DNA of 64,000 nt from positions 1 through 64,000 of the forward strand of contig NZ_JBNGPA010000030.1 of NCBI RefSeq assembly GCF_050589845.1, written 5' to 3'. A program made the translations under genes and the position numbers. Below the pieces are notes generated by a model, which saw only the letters and a program-made list of their open reading frames with translations, did no database searches and was not told where the DNA came from. This DNA is from Carboxylicivirga agarovorans (lineage in GTDB: Bacteria; Bacteroidota; Bacteroidia; Bacteroidales; Marinilabiliaceae). Of this stretch, positions 44,485 through 53,610 are shown piece by piece; position 1 is the first letter of the stretch, and each line of letters begins with the position of its first letter.

Positions 44485-45970
44485 GCTCAGAGAACTCTTT
44501 AAAGAAAGCTTCTTCTATGGCATTGGCAACTTTCTGACGAAAGCCAGTGGCCTTTACCTGTTACCGCTGTATTCAACCTATCTCACTAAGGAAGAGATCG
44601 GTTTAATGGGGCTTTACGAGACTGCTTTCTTTTTTCTGATGGCCATTGCAGCCTGGGGTACCAAAAGCGGTTTCACCAGGTGGTATAATGATATGCCAAC
44701 GCAAAATGATCGCAAGTCTTTGTTCTTTACCACCTATGCTTTTAATGTGATCAGCAACACAATAGGGGTTGTCCTCACAGCAATCATACTCTTTAACCTC
44801 AATGTGTTTGATACTGAAGGCAGCGAACGCATTATCCCCTATTTTTGTTTGTCAGGATTGTTCAGACTGCTTTATGATGTGCCTTTTATTATGCTAAGGG
44901 TTCAACAAAAGGCTTTCAAACAAACAACTTATCAAACACTGAACATAGGCTTCACGATCCTTTTTACTTTTTACCAGCTGGAAATAAAAAACAATGGTTT
45001 TGAAGGCATCTACATTGGACAGCTAATGGCTAATGGATTAACCTTTTTAATAACAACCCCCTTAATAATTAAAAGCTGCCATTTTCGTTTTAAAGGCACA
45101 CTGTTAAAAGAAATGATCCGTTATGGCTACCCACTGGCTGTTTCAAATGTTTTGTTACATGTTTTGGCCATAAGCGATCGTTATATACTGGAAGCGTATT
45201 ACTCTCTGGCGGATGTTGGAAGTTATTCGGTGGCTACCAAAGTCACAAACCTGCTGCAGTTTCTGGTTATGGGCACCTTCATTACCTCCTATACTTTCCA
45301 GTATTACAAATCTCTAAATGAGGAAGACAACTCTCGTTATCACATAAAAATATTCAGCTATTTTATGCTCTTTATGGTCCTGACGGGAATTGCCATTACC
45401 TATTTTTCCAAAGAGATCATTTTTATCATCATGGCTGGAAAAGTTGAGTATTTTGATGCCGTTCCTGTCATTCCATTTCTGATGACAGGCCTTATCTTTT
45501 CAGGCATGCAACAGGTGTTTAAATTACCACTGACCAAAGCCAAACTAACCAGGCTCATTTCAATTGTGACCATTGGAGCCGGCACCTTAAATGTTGGTTT
45601 AAACTTCCTGGTTATACCACAATTCGGCAAAGAAGGTGCTGCAGTTACAACCGCTGTCACCCAACTGACAGCCGCCCTATGTTTTTTGTATCAAAGCAGA
45701 AAAATAGAAGGCACCCAATACGAGTGGCGTAAAATCGCATTGCTGTTAATCCTGGGTATTGTATTCTGTGGCGGATTCTTTTTGATACCCTCCATCAATA
45801 TTGTGCTTGACATAGTGGTAAAACTTTGCTTATTGACCTTATTTATTCTATGCCTGTTTATATTTAACTTTTTTGAACCCATTGAAAAACAAAGAATAAC
45901 AGAGGCATGGACCAAATGGAACAAACCAAGGGATATTATTGATAATATTAAAAGCTTAAACAAAAAATAG
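44474..45970 (+). CDS. Oligosaccharide flippase (Wzx/PST family)
   Basis: 498 residues, about 12-14 membrane helices. The N-terminus (SFFYGIGNFLTKASGLYLLPLYSTYLT) and the mid RYGYPLAVSNVLLHVLAISDRYILE segments are typical of the polysaccharide transport (Wzx) family. It flips undecaprenyl-linked oligosaccharide units across the inner membrane. In this operon it supplies the transport step. The adjacent FkbM methyltransferase gene starts at the last base of its stop codon. The next step (Wzy polymerase) is not seen in the window. Confidence 0.88.
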   Translation: MLGKLRELFKESFFYGIGNFLTKASGLYLLPLYSTYLTKEEIGLMGLYETAFFFLMAIAAWGTKSGFTRWYNDMPTQNDRKSLFFTTYAFNVISNTIGVVLTAIILFNLNVFDTEGSERIIPYFCLSGLFRLLYDVPFIMLRVQQKAFKQTTYQTLNIGFTILFTFYQLEIKNNGFEGIYIGQLMANGLTFLITTPLIIKSCHFRFKGTLLKEMIRYGYPLAVSNVLLHVLAISDRYILEAYYSLADVGSYSVATKVTNLLQFLVMGTFITSYTFQYYKSLNEEDNSRYHIKIFSYFMLFMVLTGIAITYFSKEIIFIIMAGKVEYFDAVPVIPFLMTGLIFSGMQQVFKLPLTKAKLTRLISIVTIGAGTLNVGLNFLVIPQFGKEGAAVTTAVTQLTAALCFLYQSRKIEGTQYEWRKIALLLILGIVFCGGFFLIPSINIVLDIVVKLCLLTLFILCLFIFNFFEPIEKQRITEAWTKWNKPRDIIDNIKSLNKK

Positions 45971-46668
45971 TGCAACTTAAACATTCAATAATCAAACTAT
46001 ACCGGTTTTTACGTGGCAAATCGCCGTATATCACCCGGACTGCAAAAGTCAGGCATGAATGGGTTGGCAGTTCAAACGGCGGTTTTTATGTAGCTCCTGA
46101 ATATATTCATCCCGATTCAGTGGTTTATTCCTTTGGAATTGGTCAGGACATCAGTTTTGACACTTCCCTGATTAAAAAATACGCTTGCAGTGTATATGGT
46201 TTTGATCCAACCCCTAAATCAATTGAGTGGGTCAAAGCACAGGGTGAAATATCCAATTTTAATTTTGTACCCGTTGGAATAAGTGACAAAACAGGCGAAC
46301 TTGAGTTTTTCCTGCCTCAAAACGACAAGCATGTCTCGGGTAGTTTGGTTGATAACACTGTCACCAATTCAGAAAACACCATTAAGGTGCCAGTTAAAGA
46401 CCTTAAAACAATTGCCGGTGAATTAGGTCATCAAACCATCGATGTACTTAAAATGGACATAGAAGGCGCCGAATATGATGTGATTCCAGGCATTATTGAA
46501 TCCGGTATAGACATCCGACAGATTCTTATTGAATTTCACCATCGTTTGTACCCCGGGGGCAATAAAAAAACCAGGGACGCCATCAACTTGTTGGCTAAAC
46601 ATGGTTATAAGGTTTTTGCCACCTCGGACATAGTAGAGGAAATATCGTTTATCAAATCTGAAGAATAA
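45970..46668 (+). CDS. FkbM family methyltransferase
   Basis: 232 residues, GTG start overlapping the flippase stop by one base. The SAM-dependent core shows YSFGIGQDISFDTSLIKKY (motif I region) and the family marker VLKMDIEGAEYDVI. FkbM proteins methylate hydroxyls of sugars or other small substrates. Its place after the flippase implies a glycan substrate. The gene ends directly before the next ATG (zero spacing). Confidence 0.87.
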   Translation: MQLKHSIIKLYRFLRGKSPYITRTAKVRHEWVGSSNGGFYVAPEYIHPDSVVYSFGIGQDISFDTSLIKKYACSVYGFDPTPKSIEWVKAQGEISNFNFVPVGISDKTGELEFFLPQNDKHVSGSLVDNTVTNSENTIKVPVKDLKTIAGELGHQTIDVLKMDIEGAEYDVIPGIIESGIDIRQILIEFHHRLYPGGNKKTRDAINLLAKHGYKVFATSDIVEEISFIKSEE

Positions 46669-48036
46669 ATGCAGCAGGCTCTCAATCATAATCAACTGGA
46701 ATACGTCTTTTTTCACCTGAATCAACACATTGATTTGTCAGATGAGATAAGGAACCTGATCCGGTATTCTAAAGAAAAACCAGGCAGTAAACTTTTGTCA
46801 TTCAGAGCATCTAACAATACCATCTCACTTAACAGTCAAATAGCATACAAAGATGAGTTAATTCCTAATTTATTTCCACTCTCTGACAAAGAACAATGGT
46901 TTGACCCTGAAGGTGAATCGGTAGTATTCCATCATGATATTTTAAAGGCAGCTTTCTATTTATTAAGTGCTTACCAGGAGTTAAACTCTGAAAACACTGA
47001 TCATATGGGGCGTTTTCAGTTCAACGGTTCTGTTCAGGAACAATTGCAGATCGTCCAAAAGCCCATTGTCAACTACTATTTCAATATCATCAGCGATGGC
47101 ATTGAACTATTTTGCCGGACCCATAATATTGCTTTTAAACGAAAGCGTTTGTTCAACAACTTTGGCTTTATGCTCACGCATGATGTTGACAGGGTTGATT
47201 ATTTCCACTGGAGGGAAACGGCTTATAAAATAATGCAGCTGGCAGGTCTCAAAAAAGCACATTACAATAAAAAACGATTGTTTAAGGCCACTTTGAATGC
47301 CATTCTCCCCACTTTCTTTCCGGGTTATAAACAAGATCCATGGTGGAACTTCAAAGAACTGCGTAAGCTTGAGAAAGCTCACAACTTTAAATCTGCCTGG
47401 TATTTCCTTAACCGCGACGGCTCACCACACGATGCCAAATACTACCTTGAAGAAACAAGGATCAAACAGCTCATTAACAACCTTGAAGCAGAAGACTGTG
47501 AAGTTGGTTTGCATGGCTCAATTAAAACAGCTTCAGATCGAAAAGCAATGCAAAAAGCAAAAAAACGCATTGATGCTGTAGCTAACCAAGCTATCGTCGG
47601 TACGCGTCAGCACTTCCTTAAATTCCACTACCCTGCTACGCTGCAAATACAACAAGACAACGGCTTGCAATACGACACCACAATGGGCTTTGCAGAGCAT
47701 GAAGGCTTTCGTAATTCCTACTGCTACCCTTTTAAACCTTATGACCACACCAACGACCAGATGATGCAGATCTGGGAGTTTCCCTTGACAATAATGGACA
47801 CAAGTCTCTTCGGATATAGAAATCTCAATTACAATAAAATGAGAACTTCATTTGAACAACTGATAAAAGAAATCAGACAATTTGGAGGATTACTTGTTAT
47901 GCTCTGGCACAATTGCAATTTCGATGAATATGAAAACCCTGGTATCAAAGCCTATTTCACTTCACAGCTGGAAGCTATTGCCAATCATCAACCGGAGTCG
48001 CTTACTGGTAAAGACGTTTTACTAAAATTAGCCTGA
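46669..48036 (+). CDS. Polysaccharide deacetylase family protein
   Basis: 455 residues. The first 150 are a less conserved domain. From about 165 the NodB-like catalytic fold is seen: FGFMLTHDVDRVDYF has the metal/general-base HDVD, DCEVGLHGSI the second motif, and RQHFLKFHYPATL a later one, with MLWHN near the end supplying the final histidine. It would remove N- or O-acetyl groups from a sugar in the glycan. It is the last gene of the operon, starting right after the FkbM stop; it converges with the glycosyltransferase gene 2 nt away. Confidence 0.84.
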   Translation: MQQALNHNQLEYVFFHLNQHIDLSDEIRNLIRYSKEKPGSKLLSFRASNNTISLNSQIAYKDELIPNLFPLSDKEQWFDPEGESVVFHHDILKAAFYLLSAYQELNSENTDHMGRFQFNGSVQEQLQIVQKPIVNYYFNIISDGIELFCRTHNIAFKRKRLFNNFGFMLTHDVDRVDYFHWRETAYKIMQLAGLKKAHYNKKRLFKATLNAILPTFFPGYKQDPWWNFKELRKLEKAHNFKSAWYFLNRDGSPHDAKYYLEETRIKQLINNLEAEDCEVGLHGSIKTASDRKAMQKAKKRIDAVANQAIVGTRQHFLKFHYPATLQIQQDNGLQYDTTMGFAEHEGFRNSYCYPFKPYDHTNDQMMQIWEFPLTIMDTSLFGYRNLNYNKMRTSFEQLIKEIRQFGGLLVMLWHNCNFDEYENPGIKAYFTSQLEAIANHQPESLTGKDVLLKLA

Positions 48037-48038
48037 TC

Positions 48039-49259
48039 CTACATTTTAGATCTGATAGCCTCATCAATAATCGCAGCGCGTTTTTCAAAAGTATGCTCAC
48101 TTAAAGTTCGTTGTTGCCCCCTTTGAGCAATGGCCTCCATATCTTTGGGGTTATTGAGCAACCATTTGATCTTATCTTTAGCTTCACCTATTGATTGATA
48201 AGACACTACCTCATCATTACTAAAGTATTCATTCAAATCCGGCTTCCAATCTGTCAAAAGACAGCTCCCCATCCCGGTCACTTCATACATACGCATATTG
48301 GCTGCAAATTCTTTTGCTATATCTCCATGTATATTAAAGGCTATTTTTGACTGTGCAATTTCCTTAAACATATCCATTGCAAAAACCGGCTCCTTCATTT
48401 GCTTCATCAAAGCGCCACTGACCCTTGAAGATTGTGGATAATGCTGAAGTTTACTGACCTTATTAAAACCCGCAACTTTCTTATTAATCATATTTAGCCC
48501 TGACTTTTTGAAAAGCCGACTGGCAATAAAAGCCGCCTGACGCAGAGCCAATCCTTTCGATGAGTTTGTGTTTAAATTAATTAAGAGGTTGATATCAACA
48601 TTTTCTTTAATGAGGTTTTCAAGCAGCTGTATGCGCTCTTTATGAAAATTCTGATCCAATATCAGGGAACCGGTAAAAAGAAAATCATGTTTGTTTTTCC
48701 GCACATTTTTAAGCTCATCCAAAATGCGTCCATCAAAGGCATGAGGCACAATAATACACTCGGGCAAGCCATTTGATTCCAAAAGTTCTTTAAAATACGG
48801 TGCGCAAACCGTAATAAGATCAAACGCTTTGAAATCGGCATAATATTGCGGCGATATGGGAGAACAGCAATTGCCAATGGCTAACTTTATTGAAGGAATC
48901 TGTCGCTTCAGAAAGCGAATAAAGTCACCGTTAAAGCTATAACTATCCTGAAGCCAAATAATATCAGGCTTTAAACACTTAAGCTGTGCAACAAGAATCT
49001 CTTTATCCGTTCCTGACTTTACATTATTCTCTTTGCACCATTGCTCTTGCAGTGGCCTGGCGTTGGCAACAATCTCGTGCGCATCATACCACATTTGGTT
49101 AAAAGCAAAGACATAAGCATCAGACCAGGCAAAACGCTGCTTCATTAAATGCGCATGTCGCTGCTCATAACTAAGCCCGCTCACTTGTGCATTTTTGTTA
49201 TAGTAATAACTCAAAAAGTCTTTGTAATAAGAAGTTATCTTAACCAGTCGGTAACTCAT
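48039..49259 (-). CDS. CgeB-like glycosyltransferase (GT-B fold)
   Basis: 406 residues. The C-terminal domain has the Glyco_trans_1_2 signature EVTGMGSCLLTDWKPDLNEYF followed by the helix EAKDKIKWLLNNPKDMEAIAQRGQ, typical of CgeB-like transferases that act on surface or protein-linked sugars. The N-terminal half (about 1-200) is the acceptor-side domain with IWLQDSYSFNGDFIRFL. Transcribed opposite to the glycan operon with just 2 nt between stop codons, so it has its own promoter, but very probably belongs to the same pathway. Confidence 0.82.
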   Translation of the reverse strand: MSYRLVKITSYYKDFLSYYYNKNAQVSGLSYEQRHAHLMKQRFAWSDAYVFAFNQMWYDAHEIVANARPLQEQWCKENNVKSGTDKEILVAQLKCLKPDIIWLQDSYSFNGDFIRFLKRQIPSIKLAIGNCCSPISPQYYADFKAFDLITVCAPYFKELLESNGLPECIIVPHAFDGRILDELKNVRKNKHDFLFTGSLILDQNFHKERIQLLENLIKENVDINLLINLNTNSSKGLALRQAAFIASRLFKKSGLNMINKKVAGFNKVSKLQHYPQSSRVSGALMKQMKEPVFAMDMFKEIAQSKIAFNIHGDIAKEFAANMRMYEVTGMGSCLLTDWKPDLNEYFSNDEVVSYQSIGEAKDKIKWLLNNPKDMEAIAQRGQQRTLSEHTFEKRAAIIDEAIRSKM

Positions 49260-49406
49260 AGCATAATGTGTAAAGTGTTACAAAAGTGCAAAATCTTTAA
49301 TAAACTTCGGCCATCATCACACCTGTCATAACACAAGCTCTGTGGTTAATTTTTGTTAATTCAAAGATTAATTGCCATCTTTTCTCACTCATCCAAAGGC
49401 ATTTTA

Positions 49407-49414
49407 TATTTTTG
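49407..49414 (+). promoter_or_regulatory. -7 element of the ftsX cluster
   Basis: TATTTTTG (consensus TAnnTTTG) lies 15 nt upstream of the ftsX ATG at 49430, giving a very short leader. Confidence 0.5.
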
Positions 49415-49429
49415 CAGTAATTCTGAAAC

Positions 49430-50308
49430 ATGGCAAGTAACAAACAAATAACAAGCGGTCGTAAATTACGAAGTTCATACATTACAACAACCATTAGCAT
49501 TGCCCTGGTTTTATTCCTGCTGGGCATTATTGGTTTATTGTTTTTAAATGCACAACGCCTTTCCACATACGTTAAAGAAAACATAGGCTTCACCATATTG
49601 ATTAAAGACAATGCACGTGAAGCTGAAGTAAAACGCCTGGAAAAGTTATTAAGCACATCACCATACATCAAGCAAACAGAATACATTGATAAAGACCGTG
49701 CGGCAAATGAACTTAAAGACGAGCTGGGTGAAGACTTTGTCGAGTTTTTAGGTTACAACCCATTATTGTCATCTATTGACGTCAAGTTATTTGCTGAATA
49801 TGCCAACCCTGACAGCCTGGTCAAAGTGGAAGAAGTGATAATGGAATTTCCACAGGTGAAAGAAATCATCTATCAGAAAAACCTCATTCACCTGGTTCAC
49901 CAGAACGTAAGAAAGATTGCTGTGGTGCTGGCCGGTTTTGCCGTGATGTTGCTTTTAATTGCAGTTGCGCTTATCAACAACACCATCCGCTTATCAGTCT
50001 ATTCGAAACGTTTCATTATCCGAACCATGCAATTGGTCGGCGCAACCAAAAGCTTTATCAGACGACCCATTCTCTGGGGAAGTATCCTGCATGGTTTTGT
50101 CGGCTCGGTATTAGCCATTACCTTGCTTGCCGCCATGATTTACCTTAGCAGTAAAGAACTGGCTGGCGTCATTGGATTTAACAACATTGATTTAGTCTTT
50201 ATATTATTTGGCATAGTAATCATCCTGGGTATTTTCATCACTTTCTTATCCACCTTTTTTGCGGTTAATAAGTATTTGAATTTACGAACAGATGACCTGT
50301 ATTTCTAA
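49430..50308 (+). CDS. ftsX: Cell division protein FtsX
   Basis: 292 residues. A first membrane helix (about 17-40), a periplasmic domain, and three C-terminal helices (about 160-190, 215-245, 260-282) form the FtsX topology. The core segment RTMQLVGATKSFIRRPILWGSILHG is strongly conserved. With FtsE it regulates peptidoglycan hydrolases at the septum. No ftsE gene is adjacent, which is the usual situation in Bacteroidota, where ftsX is followed by the DUF3098 gene, uppP, truB and queA as here. Confidence 0.93.
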   Translation: MASNKQITSGRKLRSSYITTTISIALVLFLLGIIGLLFLNAQRLSTYVKENIGFTILIKDNAREAEVKRLEKLLSTSPYIKQTEYIDKDRAANELKDELGEDFVEFLGYNPLLSSIDVKLFAEYANPDSLVKVEEVIMEFPQVKEIIYQKNLIHLVHQNVRKIAVVLAGFAVMLLLIAVALINNTIRLSVYSKRFIIRTMQLVGATKSFIRRPILWGSILHGFVGSVLAITLLAAMIYLSSKELAGVIGFNNIDLVFILFGIVIILGIFITFLSTFFAVNKYLNLRTDDLYF

Positions 50309-50347
50309 TACTAAAGACTATTGTTATATACACTTAAATAAGTAAAC

Positions 50348-50599
50348 ATGTCACAAAAGGAAGAAGATAAGAAATTCCAATTTGCCCTGGCAAAAGAAAA
50401 CTACATACTTTTAGCTATTGGATTTGCCATCATCATTTTAGGTTTTGTTCTTATGATTGGCGGCAGAAGTGATGACCCAACAGTTTTCAACGAAGAAATA
50501 TTCAGCTTCCGACGCATAACACTTGCTCCTATCGTGGTGCTGTTTGGTTTCATGTTTGAGATCTACGCCATCATGAAAAAGCCTAAAGGCGATAAGTAA
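50348..50599 (+). CDS. DUF3098 membrane protein
   Basis: 83 residues with two membrane helices (about 18-38 and 58-76), joined by GGRSDDPTVFNEEIFSFRRI, which is the conserved part of the DUF3098 family. The function is unknown. Its invariable position between ftsX and uppP in Bacteroidota suggests a role in cell envelope growth or division (inference from context). Confidence 0.9.
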   Translation: MSQKEEDKKFQFALAKENYILLAIGFAIIILGFVLMIGGRSDDPTVFNEEIFSFRRITLAPIVVLFGFMFEIYAIMKKPKGDK

Positions 50600-50681
50600 T
50601 ATACAATTAAAATGCATTAAACCCCTTGTTAATACACAAGGTCTATATTGCACCATTCTATTCATCTATTGATCTGATCAA

Positions 50682-51476
50682 ATGGGAGTTATTGAAGCAT
50701 TGATTCTTGGAATCATCCAGGGATTAACGGAGTTTTTGCCCGTAAGCAGCAGTGGTCACCTTGAAATTGCAAAAGCCATATTTGGAGATAATGTGATTGC
50801 TGAAGAAAGTATGTTTATGACAGTGATGCTACATGGCGCCACAGCTGTCAGTACAATCGTCGTTTTTCGAAATGAAATCTGGAAGATCCTGAAAGGTCTT
50901 CTTCAGTTTAAATGGAACAGCCAGACAGCCTTCTCGGTTAAGATCATCATATCCATGCTGCCGGCGACATTTGTCGGACTGACCTTTAGCCAAGAGATGG
51001 AAATGCTGTATGACAATCAGATACTGCTGGTTGGATTTATGCTCATTATCACCTCAGGGCTGCTTTATTTTGCCGATAAAGCAAAGAAAACCAAGAAAAG
51101 CGTGAAGTTTCAAAGCGCCTTTATTATTGGCGTCGCCCAGGCATTGGCAATTCTGCCAGGTATTTCGCGTTCAGGCGCCACCATTTCAACTTCGGTTTTA
51201 TTGGGGATCGATCGCAGAAAAGCCACCCGCTTCTCCTTTTTAATGGTAGTACCATTAATACTTGGTAAAATGGCCAAAGACCTGTTCTCGAGTGATTTTA
51301 CCACAGCAGGCACACAGGCGCTTCCTGTTATTGTGGGATTTATAGCTGCATTTGTTACAGGGCTCTTTGCCTGTACATGGATGATCAAATTGGTTAAAAA
51401 AAGCAAATTGACCTATTTCTCTGTTTACTGTGCCATTGTTGGATTAATTGCCATTATCCATCAATTATATTTTTAA
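50682..51476 (+). CDS. uppP: Undecaprenyl-diphosphate phosphatase
   Basis: 264 residues, multi-spanning. It recycles undecaprenyl diphosphate to the monophosphate carrier used for peptidoglycan and surface glycans and gives bacitracin resistance. The active-site motifs are intact: GLTEFLPVSSSGHLEI near 15 and PGISRSGATIS near 160. It is part of ftsX-DUF3098-uppP-truB-queA. The proximity to septation genes fits the shared lipid carrier demand. Confidence 0.96.
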   Translation: MGVIEALILGIIQGLTEFLPVSSSGHLEIAKAIFGDNVIAEESMFMTVMLHGATAVSTIVVFRNEIWKILKGLLQFKWNSQTAFSVKIIISMLPATFVGLTFSQEMEMLYDNQILLVGFMLIITSGLLYFADKAKKTKKSVKFQSAFIIGVAQALAILPGISRSGATISTSVLLGIDRRKATRFSFLMVVPLILGKMAKDLFSSDFTTAGTQALPVIVGFIAAFVTGLFACTWMIKLVKKSKLTYFSVYCAIVGLIAIIHQLYF

Positions 51477-51485
51477 TTATTACCC

Positions 51486-52205
51486 ATGACAATGAAAATT
51501 GAATATAGTGAAGAACGCTTTCGTGAAGGACAGGTTCTGTTGATTAACAAACCTTTGGATTGGACTTCTTTTGATATTGTCAATAAGATTCGTTTATCGC
51601 TAAAGCGCTATTTAGGTATCAAAAAGATCAAAGTCGGACATGCAGGAACTTTGGACCCGTTAGCCACCGGGCTTGTTATTGTTTGTACCGGAAGAGCCAC
51701 CAAACAAATTGATCAGTTCTTAGGTATGGACAAGCAATACCTGGCCAATGTGCGCCTGGGGGCAACCACACCTTCATTTGACCTGGAAACGGAGGCTGAT
51801 AAACATTTTCCAACGGAACATATCACACAGGAAATGCTGGACGCTGCCATTGCTTCGCTGACCGGAGAAATTGAACAGGTCCCTCCCATGTTTTCAGCCT
51901 TAAAAATAAATGGTCGCAAAGCATATGACCTGGCCCGACAAGGAAAAGAAGTTGAATTAAAAGCCAGGAAAATAACGATCAGCGAATTAAAATTATTGAA
52001 GCGGGACGATAAAGACCTGGAATTGGATGTTTCGTGCAGCAAGGGTACTTATATCCGTTCGTTGGCAAGAGACCTTGGGTATGAACTTGAATCAGGGGCT
52101 CACCTAACGGGTTTAATCCGCACCCGAATAGGACCTTATATGCTATCAGAATCCATCTCAATAGAGGAATTTGAAAAAAATCTTGCTACTTTTGCAACAA
52201 AATAG
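51486..52205 (+). CDS. truB: tRNA pseudouridine(55) synthase
   Basis: 239 residues. It converts U55 to pseudouridine in the T arm of tRNAs. The catalytic aspartate is in GHAGTLDPLATGLVIV, followed by KQYLANVRLGATTPSFD and SCSKGTYIRSLARDLG. It is slightly shorter than the E. coli enzyme because the C-terminal PUA-like extension is absent, as is usual in the phylum. It starts 9 nt after uppP; a second in-frame ATG lies two codons in. Confidence 0.95.
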   Translation: MTMKIEYSEERFREGQVLLINKPLDWTSFDIVNKIRLSLKRYLGIKKIKVGHAGTLDPLATGLVIVCTGRATKQIDQFLGMDKQYLANVRLGATTPSFDLETEADKHFPTEHITQEMLDAAIASLTGEIEQVPPMFSALKINGRKAYDLARQGKEVELKARKITISELKLLKRDDKDLELDVSCSKGTYIRSLARDLGYELESGAHLTGLIRTRIGPYMLSESISIEEFEKNLATFATK

Positions 52206-52360
52206 AAATTGCCACGTATAAGGTACGCCTGTTGTGTGCAACAAACAAAGCTTAATTACGTTATTATTAAGCTATTTAAACAATTTATCATCTTGCTGTA
52301 ATGCAGGGTGATTTTCTTTGTTTCATAAAATATAGAAGCAAATTAGTAAAACGAATATAT

Positions 52361-53410
52361 ATGAAGTTATCAAAGTTTAAGTATAAACTGCCCGAAGAGC
52401 TAATTGCATTACACCCTGCCGACAACCGCGATGAATCTCGCTTAATGGTATTAAACCGCCAGACAAAAGAAATCGAACACCGCATCTTCAAAGATGTTAT
52501 CGATTATTTTGACGATCAGGATGTAATGGTATTCAATAACACAAAGGTGTTTCCGGCCAGATTATATGGTAACAAGGAAAAAACCGGTGCTGAAATTGAA
52601 GTATTCTTATTACGCGAATTAAATCGTGAGCAGCGCTTGTGGGATGTTTTGGTTGATCCGGCCCGTAAGATCCGTATTGGTAACAAATTATACTTCGGTG
52701 ATGATGATAATCTAGTTGCTGAAGTTATTGATAACACCACTTCACGTGGACGTACACTTCGTTTTCTGTACGATGGTTCCTATGAAGAGTTCAAAGAAGC
52801 TCTTTACGGAATGGGAGAAACACCACTTCCAAAAATAATCAACCGTGAGGTTGTACCTGAAGATAAAGAACGCTATCAAACTATTTACGCCAAGCACGAA
52901 GGGGCCGTTGCTGCTCCTACAGCCGGCATGCACTTTAGCCGTGAATTGATGAAGCGTCTCGAAATCAAGGGCATTGACTTTTCTGAAATTACCCTGCACG
53001 TTGGGCTGGGAAACTTCCGTCAGGTTGATGTTGAGGACTTGACAAAACACAAAATGGATTCTGAACAGATCTTCATCACAGAAGGAGCTACAGATATTAT
53101 CAATCGTGGTAAAGATCGTAAAAAACGTGTTTGTGCAGTAGGTACGACTGTTATGCGTACACTGGAGAGCTCTGTTTCAACATACGGACATGTGAAACCG
53201 TTTGAAGGCTGGACCAACAAATTCATTTTCCCTCCTTACGAATTCCAGGTGGCCAATTCGATGATCACCAATTTCCACTTACCACTATCAACGCTGATGA
53301 TGATGGTTGCTGCTTTTGGTGGTTATGATTTCGTTATGGAGGCCTATGATGTTGCCGTTAAAGAAAAGTACCGTTTCGGCACTTATGGCGACGCTATGCT
53401 GATCATCTGA
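52361..53410 (+). CDS. queA: S-adenosylmethionine:tRNA ribosyltransferase-isomerase
   Basis: 349 residues from MKLSKFKYKL, chosen because all family members start here; a longer frame back to 52301 is not supported. It makes epoxyqueuosine by transferring the ribosyl part of SAM to preQ1-tRNA. The family segments LIALHPADNRDESRLMVL, AEIEVFLLREL, GAVAAPTAGMHFS and MITNFHLPLSTLMMM are present. It ends the ftsX cluster and is followed by a clear terminator. Confidence 0.95.
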   Translation: MKLSKFKYKLPEELIALHPADNRDESRLMVLNRQTKEIEHRIFKDVIDYFDDQDVMVFNNTKVFPARLYGNKEKTGAEIEVFLLRELNREQRLWDVLVDPARKIRIGNKLYFGDDDNLVAEVIDNTTSRGRTLRFLYDGSYEEFKEALYGMGETPLPKIINREVVPEDKERYQTIYAKHEGAVAAPTAGMHFSRELMKRLEIKGIDFSEITLHVGLGNFRQVDVEDLTKHKMDSEQIFITEGATDIINRGKDRKKRVCAVGTTVMRTLESSVSTYGHVKPFEGWTNKFIFPPYEFQVANSMITNFHLPLSTLMMMVAAFGGYDFVMEAYDVAVKEKYRFGTYGDAMLII

Positions 53411-53431
53411 TTAACTCATATATTTGATAGT

Positions 53432-53460
53432 AAAGCCGGCCTCAATGCCGGCTTTTTTAT
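53432..53460 (+). terminator. Terminator of the queA unit
   Basis: AAAGCCGGC and GCCGGCTTT form a 9-bp stem around a 5-nt loop, followed by TTTTAT. It begins about 20 nt after the queA stop. Confidence 0.9.
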
Positions 53461-53521
53461 TGCCATATATGGCTGCTTCTGCTATCTGACAGCCTCAATA
53501 AAGTCACCAACTCCATACCAC

Positions 53522-53529
53522 TACCTTTG
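53522..53529 (+). promoter_or_regulatory. -7 element before the universal stress gene
   Basis: TACCTTTG matches TAnnTTTG, 81 nt upstream of the ATG at 53611. No clear -33 element was seen. Confidence 0.4.
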
Positions 53530-53610
53530 CAAAGACTTAAATACTGCATGGGTTTATATAACCGTTCCTTTTTTGTAACTTGTGGTTAGCACCTTTAAAA
53601 CTAATCAGGT

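Noticed and set aside
49297..49686. Minus-strand frame overlapping the ftsX start region
   Set aside because: ftsX has a clear promoter element and strong family match; the antisense frame has no recognisable protein features.
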